DNA from: Erythrobacter sp. KY5 | GTDB lineage: Bacteria > Pseudomonadota > Alphaproteobacteria > Sphingomonadales > Sphingomonadaceae | Direction: 5' to 3' | Length of the DNA: 64,000 nt | Assembly: GCF_003264115.1 (NCBI RefSeq) | Contig: NZ_CP021912.1 | Coordinates: forward strand, 2,773,001 to 2,837,000 | In this document: positions 1 to 7,960 of the stretch, piece by piece | How positions within the stretch are numbered: position 1 is the stretch's first letter | How the letters are laid out: every line of letters begins with the position of its first letter | Notes under the pieces: generated by a model | What the model was told of the DNA's origin: nothing | What the model saw: only the letters and a program-made list of their open reading frames with translations | The model's database searches: none | Program-made: the position numbers and the translations under genes

Positions 1-202
1 GCCCGACGAGATAATAGTCGGTCGTTCCATGCTGCGCGGTTCCCGAGTCGCGTTGTTATCGTCCCGTAAGGTAACACGATTCTGTGGAAAACTAAGTCCG
101 AATTTGACCGATTCGGATTCTAACGTCGCGCGGACGTCAAGCGCACCAAACAGAACCGGTTTCACGAAGACTTGCAGCTGTGGCTTTTGCGACCAGCGGT
201 GT
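1..202. other. Non-coding leader of the window with one hairpin
   Basis: No convincing gene was seen here; the open frames look like shadows. A 7-bp perfect inverted repeat (TCCGAAT at 97-103, ATTCGGA at 111-117) lies about 90 bases downstream of the oxidase stop codon. Read on the minus strand it is followed by a short T-rich stretch, so it could be a weak terminator for that gene. Confidence 0.35.
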
Positions 203-1378
203 TCAGACCGTGCGCTGAGCCCCGGCTTCGCGTACAGCCTTCAGCGTTGGATAGCCGTTCACCGCCATCAGCAAGTCTGCTTCGGCCAGGATCGATCGAA
301 GCACCCACGCCGCGCCTTTGTCGCCGCCAATTGCCAGACCATATGTGTACGGTCGCCCGATCCCGACTGCGGTCGCGCCAAGTGCGATGGCCTTGATCGC
401 ATCGGTGCCAGACCGAACGCCGCTGTCGAACAGAACCGGCAGGTCACCGGACGCAGCGACGATGTCGGGCAACAGATCGATGGTCGAAATCCCGCCATTC
501 GCCTGCCGTCCGCCATGGTTCGAACAGTAGATGGCATCGGCTCCATGATCGATTGCGCGCTTGGCATCATCGGGATGGCAGATGCCCTTCAGTACGATCG
601 GCAGGTCAGTGACCGACTTGAAGAACTCCATATCGTCCCATGTCAGCACCTGCCCGAAGATACCGGCGAAGAGCATGATCGCCGCCCTCGGATCTTCCCC
701 CGGAGGTTTTTCGAGCAAGGAGCGGAACACCGGATCCGAGAAGTAATTGTGCAGCACCTTTCCGCGCAATTGCGGGAAGTTTGACGCGTTGAGATCGCGC
801 GGGCGCCACCCGGTGAGCCATGTGTCAAGCGTCACCACGATCGCCTTCGCACCAGACTTTTCGGCGCGTTTGATCAGGCTGGTGGCAAGCTCGCGATTGC
901 GCGGAGTATAGAGCTGGAACATGGCAGGCGTCTCGCCGCAGGCCGGGAAAACGTCTTCCATCGGGTCGTTTGAGAGTGTCGAAACGCAAAAAGGCACGCC
1001 GGTCATCGCCGAAGCCCGAGCGGCGGCCATGTCCCCATGGCGGTCCTGGGTCGCCTCTCCATTAAGGCCAATGGGCGCCATGAAAAGCGGCGTCGGCAGA
1101 TCCATTCCGAACAGATTGATCGACAGATCCCGCTCGGTGCAATCGACCATCATGCGAGGGGTCATGCCCCAGTGGTGAAACGCACTCGCATTGGTATCCT
1201 GCGTGTGCTCGTCCCCGCATCCGCCGGCGACATAATTGGTGAGCATGGGCCCGAGCGCCTCATGCGCTCGATCTTCCAGTGTTGCGAAATCAACCGGGAA
1301 ATCGGGCAGGATGCCCTGCAAACCCGCATTGTAGATTTCGTTCTGCATCCCGCCGAAATTGTGCCCGGAATTGCTCAT
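203..1378 (-). CDS. FMN-dependent alpha-hydroxy-acid oxidizing protein (lactate monooxygenase/oxidase-like)
   Basis: Predicted cytoplasmic flavoenzyme that oxidizes an L-2-hydroxy acid such as lactate to the 2-oxo acid. The 391 residues span the whole FMN-dependent dehydrogenase fold. Visible marks are the flavin-side MAPIG near residue 100, the active-site SNHGGRQ near 285 with the catalytic His and Arg, the DSGVRSG phosphate-binding turn and GIGRPYTYGL near the end. The length fits lactate 2-monooxygenase and related family members. No membrane segment is seen, which argues against the respiratory LldD type. It is separated from the DCC protein upstream by 83 bases and may be transcribed alone. 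The family is clear, but the exact substrate cannot be read from the sequence. Confidence 0.9.
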   Translation of the reverse strand: MSNSGHNFGGMQNEIYNAGLQGILPDFPVDFATLEDRAHEALGPMLTNYVAGGCGDEHTQDTNASAFHHWGMTPRMMVDCTERDLSINLFGMDLPTPLFMAPIGLNGEATQDRHGDMAAARASAMTGVPFCVSTLSNDPMEDVFPACGETPAMFQLYTPRNRELATSLIKRAEKSGAKAIVVTLDTWLTGWRPRDLNASNFPQLRGKVLHNYFSDPVFRSLLEKPPGEDPRAAIMLFAGIFGQVLTWDDMEFFKSVTDLPIVLKGICHPDDAKRAIDHGADAIYCSNHGGRQANGGISTIDLLPDIVAASGDLPVLFDSGVRSGTDAIKAIALGATAVGIGRPYTYGLAIGGDKGAAWVLRSILAEADLLMAVNGYPTLKAVREAGAQRTV

Positions 1379-1461
1379 CGCGTCGGTCCTCTCCCATTCG
1401 CTCTTTCTTTGAGCGCAGGAGAGCCGATCACATGGACAGCGGCAAGTGTTTTCGTGAAGCT

Positions 1462-1815
1462 TCAGCTCGCCAGTTTCTGCAAGCGTGGACGGACTTTGAG
1501 GAACGCTTTGTAAAGCCTCTCCAGCAAGCGCAGCGCAATTCGGTTTCGGGCAATCAGCCCCAGCGGCCTAAAAGCAGGAATTACGCGCCACATTGCCGCG
1601 AAAGCGGCTGCCCCACTCAACACCACGCCGTTTTCCTCGGCGTGAAACCGCGCAAGCAATTCACTTTGGTCAATCGGGCATGACGCATCACTCTTGTCCG
1701 CAACATTGACGAACTCGATCGCATCCCTGCTGTCGAGCCTGCGCATCAATGCGATCTCGCGACGGCAAAGCGGGCAATCACCATCGAACCAGACTTTGAC
1801 AGGCTTATTTTTCAT
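1462..1815 (-). CDS. DCC-family (DUF393) thiol-disulfide oxidoreductase-like protein
   Basis: Small protein of about 117 residues. The N-terminal VWFDGDCPLCRRE contains the D-x-C-x-x-C signature of the DCC family, and the hydrophobic C-terminal half is typical of the group. The start is placed at 1815 (MKNKP) because the conserved strand begins directly after it; a 19-residue in-frame extension to 1872 runs through a hairpin and is unlikely to be translated. The family is named for the motif, its biochemical role is poorly known, and disulfide exchange is inferred. It lies between the alpha-hydroxy-acid oxidase and the end of the CHASE2 cyclase operon, all on the minus strand. Confidence 0.8.
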   Translation of the reverse strand: MKNKPVKVWFDGDCPLCRREIALMRRLDSRDAIEFVNVADKSDASCPIDQSELLARFHAEENGVVLSGAAAFAAMWRVIPAFRPLGLIARNRIALRLLERLYKAFLKVRPRLQKLAS

Positions 1816-1831
1816 ACTTCCAGATACGCGA

Positions 1832-1857
1832 AAGGGCCGCGCTTGGACGCGGCCCTT
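1832..1857 (-). terminator. GC-rich hairpin between operon end and DCC gene
   Basis: A 10-bp perfect stem (AAGGGCCGCG at 1832-1841, its complement at 1848-1857) encloses a 6-base loop. It lies 36 bases downstream of the stop codon at 1894, as expected for a terminator of the five-gene operon. The T-tract on the minus strand is only TTT, so termination may be Rho-assisted. Confidence 0.5.
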
Positions 1858-1893
1858 CCTTCGTGCAATCACCTTTCAGGTGGCGGCGATTGA

Positions 1894-2700
1894 TCAGCGC
1901 GAAGCTTCTGCCTCGGCCACATCAGCCAGCAGTGCAAGCTGATTGGTGCAGCCACGCTCTGCAAGCGCCTGAGCCACCTGGAGGCCGGTGAGGGCATCCT
2001 GCGGCATCAGGGCGAAGGTTACGTTGACCGACTGCGGCGCAGACTGACCTGCGGCAGGATTTTCCGCCATGGCATCTTCGGCTGCGCCTTCACCATCCAT
2101 CTCCGGCGAAGTCGGTCCACTGATTGTGAAAGCCGCTCCGCTTGAAAGCGTCAGGATTGCCGGGTCGAGAGCACGAATGGCTTCGGTACCAGCGAAAGTC
2201 ACGTCGAGCGAATTTGCGCTCGTGGAATTGGTCACGGTGTAAGTCTGCGCTTCTTCGGCAGTCGGACGCCACAGGCGAACACGCTCGAAATCGTAGAGGC
2301 AGGTCGTACCCTCGGACGTTACGTCGACCAGCCATAGGTTGGGACGCTGCGGCGTGCCTTCGCCAGCGCTCCGCACTGCCCCAGTGCGTGACCGCGATGA
2401 TGCATTGCGCCGGGTGAGGTTTGAGAAACGCGCTCTTTGACGGGTCGCGCCCTCGCCAACACGGAAAGTGCCAGGCCCCTGCATGACTTTCGTACCGTCG
2501 TCGGTAAGAACGGTGATCTTGTCACCGGCACGCAAGGTGATCGTCGCGCTGTCAGCAACCTGGCGCCCAACCGGGTAACTTCCGGCCGACGGGCCCGAGG
2601 ATTTCACAACAACACCGGCGCTTGCCACGCCAGGAATCGACAGTACCGCGCCCGCGAGCGCGAGACCCGCGAGGCGGGCCTTACATTTATCCGAGAACAT
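1894..2700 (-). CDS. Exported protein with FecR-like N-terminal beta domain, last gene of the TPS/CHAT/cyclase operon
   Basis: Protein of about 268 residues. A signal peptide (hydrophobic LAGLALAGAVLSIPGVASA, cut after ASA) precedes a short beta-rich segment at roughly residues 30-85 (VADSATITLRAGDKITVLTD, then GPGTFRVG). This resembles the ligand-sensing part of FecR-type proteins. The C-terminal half is acidic and Ala-rich and was not recognised. The start at 2700 has a GGGGGAG ribosome site and overlaps the end of the cyclase gene by 14 bases, so the two are probably translationally coupled. An alternative ATG at 2715 has no clear ribosome site. It is likely a periplasmic sensor or structural partner of the CHASE2 cyclase; the FecR link is tentative. 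Confidence 0.65.
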   Translation of the reverse strand: MFSDKCKARLAGLALAGAVLSIPGVASAGVVVKSSGPSAGSYPVGRQVADSATITLRAGDKITVLTDDGTKVMQGPGTFRVGEGATRQRARFSNLTRRNASSRSRTGAVRSAGEGTPQRPNLWLVDVTSEGTTCLYDFERVRLWRPTAEEAQTYTVTNSTSANSLDVTFAGTEAIRALDPAILTLSSGAAFTISGPTSPEMDGEGAAEDAMAENPAAGQSAPQSVNVTFALMPQDALTGLQVAQALAERGCTNQLALLADVAEAEASR

Positions 2701-4795
2701 ATGCTCCCCCATCATTCAAATTTCGAATGCGATTGCTGTAATTTTGTAGCGCCAAATCGTCAGGATGGCCAGCAAGCACTTCATCGATAAGTTTGGCTGC
2801 TAATTCAGGATCAGTGTCTGAAACCTGAACAACCTCTTCAAGTTTGCGGCGATCTTCTTCCGGAAATCCGGGTTTGGGGTGGTAAATGTCCACCGGCCGC
2901 GCACGGCCACGCAAAACGATCCGCCCCATCGGCACCCACCAGTCGGGATTTGACTTCTCGATGAACTCGCGACTTGCGGAAACGTTTGAATCAAGAGGTT
3001 TGTTCGCCGCCTCCAGCCTTGCAGCGGTGTTCATCGAATCGCCGAGTGCGGTGTACTGGATGCGCATATCACCGCCGAAGTTGCCGACAACTGCCTCTCC
3101 ATAATGCAGGCCCACGCGGGTCTTGCCGATCTTTGGCAGATCGGGATCCATCGCTGCGACCTCTTCGCGAAAATCTTCTCCCGCTTTCCACATCGCATAA
3201 CCTGCCTCAAGCGCACGCTGCGCATCGTCAGATCGTGCGATCGGCGCGCCCCAGAAAGCGACAACGGCGTCGCCCACATATTTGTCGATCACGCCGCCAT
3301 GCTCGAGCACGACGTTGCTCAGCATTTCGAGGTATCGGTTGAGCAGTTTCGCGACCATTTCCGGCTGGATCGCGTGGCTCATCTTGGTGAAGCCCTCGAG
3401 ATCGCTGAACAACACGTAAATTTCGCGCTTTTCGCCACCGAGCGAGAGAAGCTCTGGCTCATCGATGATTTGCTGGGCGATATCCTTGGGGATGTATTTT
3501 CCAAGCGCCCCTTGCGCGAAACTTCGCTGGGCGGCGCCCGCCGATCTGGCGGCTGCGGTCACAGCGGTAAACGCGACGATCCACCCCACCAGCCAGCCCA
3601 CAGCAGGCAAGCCGTAAGTATCGACGCTCTGGAAATGCAGGACGAACGGGATGCCAATAAACAATCCCGCCAACCCGAATAGCAACGGCACCAGCTTCTT
3701 GGCCGGCCATTCAAGCAAGGCGGTGAGCACTGCGGTCGAGACGACCAGAATAGCCATCGCCCAAAGCATCCATACGGGCACTTGTGTCAGGCGCTTTCCA
3801 TCAAGCATCTGCGCGATAAGCTCACCGTGAACGGACAATCCGGCAGGCTCGAAACCGGTCCATGCGTAGAGCGAGGTGACGACACGGTCATAGTCGAGGA
3901 TGTCGCCGCCGATGAGAACATATTTCCCCTCGATCTGTTGCGCGACGAACTCCGCTACCGCCGGGTCCATATCGAGGAACAGCTCAATCGAAATTGACTG
4001 GAACAGGGGCTCTTCGACGACAGAATCTGAGGTTATCTCACCCTCGCCACCTTCGAAGTCGGCGCGAAGCGGGCGGCGATACTCAATTGCCCCTTCGTAC
4101 CCTTCGAAAGCCTCGTACGGGCCGCCTGCATCTTCGAGCATCGCACGCCCGAGAAGCGGCGGTAGCGTCGGCACGATGTCGGGCCAGACGCGCGTCGCAC
4201 CGAACTCATCATCCAGCCGGATGCTCGCGCGGCGTGCGTTGGTGCCGCCCTCCTCAATTGCCGCCATGAAATCATCGAGAAACAGCTGCTGCTCGAAGGC
4301 AATGTCAGCTTCATTCGTTGCGACCGTCGCGTAGGCCACCGATGTCGGCGTCTGCATTGCGCGCAGCGTTTCGACAAGGTCGATGTCTTCGGCCTGAGGC
4401 TGATCGAACAGAATATCAATCCCGATCGCCTTGGCGCCCATGCCGTCGAGGTTGCGCAAAGCCTCAGCTATCGCGCCGCGCGGCAGAGGCGAACGCTTCT
4501 CAAGGTTGATAAGCGCCTGATCGTTGAACACGACCAGGATGATGCGTTCGTCCTGCTCCACAAGGTCTGCCGAGAGATAGGCGCGCGTATCGTAGAGGGC
4601 TCTTTCCGCATCGTTGGTGATTGGCGTTGGCTCTTCTCCACCAGGCAAGACCCAGCTGTAGCGAGCGATAAACAGTGCAAGCAGCACCAGAACCACGGTC
4701 GAGGCGAGCTGGACCGTTCCGGCTTCGCGCACGCTGCGCCAGCCTTTGGCGATAAAGCCGCCGCGCTTGTTGGTCCTGTCGGTTTCTTCGCTCAT
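2687..4795 (-). CDS. CHASE2-domain class III adenylate cyclase
   Basis: 702-residue membrane sensor enzyme predicted to make cAMP. One N-terminal membrane helix (about 25-45) leads to a large extracytoplasmic CHASE2 domain (about 50-330). Three membrane helices follow (about 335-420), then a cytoplasmic class III nucleotide cyclase domain from about 435. The catalytic domain keeps both metal Asp motifs (LFSDLEGFTKM near 462 and DKYVGDAVVAFWG) and the TALGDSMNTAARLE motif. The Lys in DKYVGD with Asp in LGD fits ATP rather than GTP. A GGGGCGGGC ribosome site precedes the ATG. It lies 102 bases after the CHAT gene and overlaps the next gene. The stimulus is unknown, but CHASE2 domains are established extracytoplasmic sensors. 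It pairs logically with the second CHASE2 protein at 20162-22231. Confidence 0.92.
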   Translation of the reverse strand: MSEETDRTNKRGGFIAKGWRSVREAGTVQLASTVVLVLLALFIARYSWVLPGGEEPTPITNDAERALYDTRAYLSADLVEQDERIILVVFNDQALINLEKRSPLPRGAIAEALRNLDGMGAKAIGIDILFDQPQAEDIDLVETLRAMQTPTSVAYATVATNEADIAFEQQLFLDDFMAAIEEGGTNARRASIRLDDEFGATRVWPDIVPTLPPLLGRAMLEDAGGPYEAFEGYEGAIEYRRPLRADFEGGEGEITSDSVVEEPLFQSISIELFLDMDPAVAEFVAQQIEGKYVLIGGDILDYDRVVTSLYAWTGFEPAGLSVHGELIAQMLDGKRLTQVPVWMLWAMAILVVSTAVLTALLEWPAKKLVPLLFGLAGLFIGIPFVLHFQSVDTYGLPAVGWLVGWIVAFTAVTAAARSAGAAQRSFAQGALGKYIPKDIAQQIIDEPELLSLGGEKREIYVLFSDLEGFTKMSHAIQPEMVAKLLNRYLEMLSNVVLEHGGVIDKYVGDAVVAFWGAPIARSDDAQRALEAGYAMWKAGEDFREEVAAMDPDLPKIGKTRVGLHYGEAVVGNFGGDMRIQYTALGDSMNTAARLEAANKPLDSNVSASREFIEKSNPDWWVPMGRIVLRGRARPVDIYHPKPGFPEEDRRKLEEVVQVSDTDPELAAKLIDEVLAGHPDDLALQNYSNRIRNLNDGGAYVLG

Positions 4796-4833
4796 TGCCC
4801 GCCCCTGTTATCACGGCGCAACAAAGCCGGATT

Positions 4834-4862
4834 GCATGGCGCGTGCAAGTCCGGCGCCATGC
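4834..4862 (-). promoter_or_regulatory. Intra-operon hairpin between the CHAT and cyclase genes
   Basis: A 9-bp perfect stem (GCATGGCGC at 4834-4842 with GCGCCATGC at 4854-4862) has an 11-base loop. It sits in the only sizeable gap of the operon (4796-4897). No T-run follows, so it could stabilise an mRNA end or attenuate transcription into the cyclase gene. Confidence 0.35.
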
Positions 4863-4897
4863 GTATTCCCACTAAATAGTGCCGCTTACCAAAGCGT

Positions 4898-7800
4898 TTA
4901 GCGAGCAACCCGAACCGAACCGTCGCCGACGACCGCGAAGGCCGACCAATAGAACGGATGCGAGGTTTCAAGATCATCCATCAGACCCAGCTGAGAGCGC
5001 CGCAGCGCCTCGGCAGTTTCGGCACCGTCACCTTCGAACAGACCCGAGATAAGCCGTTTGGTTGCGTCGAAATCGTCTGGCACCGGCCAGTGACTGGCAA
5101 GCACGGTCCGGCCACCTGCGCCAACAAAAGCGCGGACCAGCCCGTCGAGCGCAAAGTCGCCGCCCGAAGTGATCCCGGCCTCAAGCGTCGCACCTACCGT
5201 TGCGCTTCCGGCGGTGTCACATGCCGAAAGGATCACGAGGTCAGCGTCGATGCGCAGCCCGAAAATTTCCGCAAAGGTCAAAAGCCCATCCGAATTGTCG
5301 TCTCCGAAAGACGTCAGAAGCGCGGGGCGCGGCGGACATTCAGGCTGAGGCGCGGTGACAAGGCCGTGCGTCGCAAAGTGCAGGATGCGATACTCGGCAA
5401 GGTCCTCTCGATTTTTGATCCGGGTGTCGGTGAAGACATCCTTAGTCAGAACATCGGCCCGCCCCGATTGATCGCCCCCGAACCTTGCAGCCGCGTCGTA
5501 CAATTCGTCAGACGAAATCGGGTTCGACCAGATGGCTTCGGACCACAGGCAATTGTCGCCGCCAGCAAGGGCCGAACGTGTGCCCGTCGAGACACTGGGC
5601 GTGTCGCTGATCGGCGTGTTTTCACCTAGACCGAGATAGGACTTGCTCGCCGTGCTGCTGGGCGCTGCGCGAACGTCGCGGAACGCGGTGGGAGCAACTG
5701 CAGTGGATATCTGCGAATTGCGTCCGAGCCAGGCAACACCGCGGAAATCGAACTCGTCGCCCTCCGGTCCGGCGAGCTGCTCATTATAGCGTTCGACGCT
5801 CTCGTCATCGGTGACGAGCAGGTTGATCGGCAACTTGAGCAAGGCGCCATCGGGTTCGAACACGATGTGTTTCTTGCTCGGCAGGCGATCGGCCACTGGC
5901 GAGAACAATCGCTTGTAAAGGTCGCGGGAAGTTTCCAGTTCGAACGGAAGCGTAAGAACCTGTCCACCTTCCGCAATCGCAATGCTTTCGCGCAATCTGA
6001 GCACGATATCGTCGAGCTCGGCCGGTGTCGCATCGATACGATACGCCAACGATTCTGCCGGGGTGATATAGATCATGTACGCTTCTTCATCGAGCGCGAT
6101 CATCTTCACGTATGCTTCGTCATCGCGCAGGATTTCCTGCATCCCGGCAAGGTTGATAGCCCCGCTCGATACCGCCCTGAAGCGAGGGTATTCGGCGAGC
6201 TTTTGAAGCACTTCGGCCTGTTGCTCCAGCAGCGATTCAAGGCGTGTCTGACGATCAGCCAGAGCTCCTGCTGCCTGCGGATTGATCTGTGCCTCACCCT
6301 CGATCTCGACAATCGAAGCGCGAAGACGCTGGATCGAGCGACCGAGATTGACGCTGCGACGGAAAAGGAGAGACGCCTCGTCGCTGCCGCCTGAAAGCTC
6401 GCGCGCGAGAACCGCCTGCGTCTGGGCAAGGCCCGGACGAAGCAGCAGCTGGCTCGCTGCAAACATGTCATCGGCAGCAGACGCGCTCGCACCATCGGCA
6501 AGCAGCAATCCGAAATAGTTGGACATGTAGCTGCGCAGTGAAGGAGCGGGACGCCCCTCCGCCTCGGCCACGATCCCGCGATAAAGATCGATGGCTTCAC
6601 TTTCGCGACCATTGCGCGAGTAGAAGCCCGCCAGCTGGGCCTGCGCGCTATAGAGCGCGGGCGAGTCAGGATAGGAGAAGGAAAGCAGCGATATGCCTTG
6701 CTGGTGCAGCAGCTCGGCATCACCGCCCTGGCCGGAAGCTTCAGCCAGCTCGGCAAGCTCACTAAGCACCTGAGCACGCAACCAGACGATCGAGTTGATG
6801 CGACCATCGCGCACTTCGGCGAGCGTGGTGTTGGCGCGATTGAGATTGTTGGTGGCCGCTGCGTTATTGCCGACGAGTCGCAAGCCGGTGGCGCGCAGAT
6901 AATCGGCCTGACCATCGAGCAGCTGCGCACGTTCGAGAGGAGTCAGCGATTCCGACAAGGTGGCCCCGCCGACGCTCTCACTCTCTGCGGCAAGGCGGCG
7001 CGCCATTGCCGGTCCGATCTGCAAGCTTCGCAGAGCATTCGTATCGCCGAACTCGGTCGCAAGCGGTCGATTGAGAATATCGATCGCTCGGCCCGGTTCG
7101 CTCTGATTGAGCGCGTCGATGGCTTCGTAATTGCGCAGGAGGCGGGCCAATACCGGACTGGTCGTCGCAGAGGGGCGGGTCTGGTCGAACCGGCGCTTTG
7201 CCTCTGCGAAGTTGCCGAGGTTCGACTGGAGCAGACCTTCGTTCAGGCGTGCCTCGATCTCGCCATTGCCGCTCAACACTTCTGCAGATGCGGAGAAGAA
7301 TTCGGCAGCTTCTGCAAACTCGCCTGCATTGGCGCGGCGATAGGCTTCGACAAGCGCCTGATCCGCGGTGATGGATTCCGCCTGTTGGCGAATAAATGCC
7401 AGCGAATCCGTCGTCTGCGTGAGTGGAATGTCGACAGTGCCCGGAACGATCTGGTCTGTGGCGAGCGATGCCACTCCCAGCTCAAGCGCGGTGCCATAGG
7501 CCGACAAGCCTGTCGCGGCATAGGTTCGATTGCCGACTTCGCCGACCAGCAGCTCGGTACGGATGATGCTGCCCTCGCGGCTGCATACCAACCGCTTCCC
7601 GTCTGAAAGCCCGGTTGGCATCTGGGCCGCTTCACGTTCGACGCAATTGGCTCCGGGTCCGATGAAGCGGGTCGCCGCCTCGTCTGCAAGGCGACCACGC
7701 ACCACCCACAAGGTTCCGATCGAGGCGGCGGCATCGCGGCAGAGGACATTGTACTTGCGATCGAACAGCCCAGCCCCAGCCTCTGGCGCCTGTATTTGTG

Positions 7801-7960
7801 CTTCGCACAGTCCGTTCGATCCAACCGGGAAAGTGTCGCGCAGGCTGATAGAGCGCTGCTGAGCCGTCTGGGTGGTGCCGGGAACCGCCCAGAATGCGGC
7901 GGCGCCGACCGCGACTGCGCTACATATCGAAAGCAGTGATTTCAATGGCTTGTTAGTCAT
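4898..7960 (-). CDS. Exported TPR-CHAT caspase-like protease (CHAT-1)
   Basis: 1020-residue protein with an N-terminal signal peptide (hydrophobic SICSAVAVGAAAFWAVPG). TPR-like helical repeats cover roughly residues 200-480, a coiled-coil-like stretch lies near 520-590, and a C-terminal CHAT domain spans about 700-1015. The catalytic dyad is intact: His865 in HFATHGLV and Cys914 in LVILSACDTAG. The family also shows ASHWPVPDD, seen here near residue 955. CHAT domains are relatives of caspases and separase. This one is predicted to work outside the cytoplasm because of the signal peptide. Its start codon lies inside the last codons of the giant exoprotein gene (8-base overlap), so the two are coupled, and a role in processing or controlling that exoprotein is inferred. 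Substrate and cleavage site are unknown. Confidence 0.9.
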   Translation of the reverse strand: MTNKPLKSLLSICSAVAVGAAAFWAVPGTTQTAQQRSISLRDTFPVGSNGLCEAQIQAPEAGAGLFDRKYNVLCRDAAASIGTLWVVRGRLADEAATRFIGPGANCVEREAAQMPTGLSDGKRLVCSREGSIIRTELLVGEVGNRTYAATGLSAYGTALELGVASLATDQIVPGTVDIPLTQTTDSLAFIRQQAESITADQALVEAYRRANAGEFAEAAEFFSASAEVLSGNGEIEARLNEGLLQSNLGNFAEAKRRFDQTRPSATTSPVLARLLRNYEAIDALNQSEPGRAIDILNRPLATEFGDTNALRSLQIGPAMARRLAAESESVGGATLSESLTPLERAQLLDGQADYLRATGLRLVGNNAAATNNLNRANTTLAEVRDGRINSIVWLRAQVLSELAELAEASGQGGDAELLHQQGISLLSFSYPDSPALYSAQAQLAGFYSRNGRESEAIDLYRGIVAEAEGRPAPSLRSYMSNYFGLLLADGASASAADDMFAASQLLLRPGLAQTQAVLARELSGGSDEASLLFRRSVNLGRSIQRLRASIVEIEGEAQINPQAAGALADRQTRLESLLEQQAEVLQKLAEYPRFRAVSSGAINLAGMQEILRDDEAYVKMIALDEEAYMIYITPAESLAYRIDATPAELDDIVLRLRESIAIAEGGQVLTLPFELETSRDLYKRLFSPVADRLPSKKHIVFEPDGALLKLPINLLVTDDESVERYNEQLAGPEGDEFDFRGVAWLGRNSQISTAVAPTAFRDVRAAPSSTASKSYLGLGENTPISDTPSVSTGTRSALAGGDNCLWSEAIWSNPISSDELYDAAARFGGDQSGRADVLTKDVFTDTRIKNREDLAEYRILHFATHGLVTAPQPECPPRPALLTSFGDDNSDGLLTFAEIFGLRIDADLVILSACDTAGSATVGATLEAGITSGGDFALDGLVRAFVGAGGRTVLASHWPVPDDFDATKRLISGLFEGDGAETAEALRRSQLGLMDDLETSHPFYWSAFAVVGDGSVRVAR

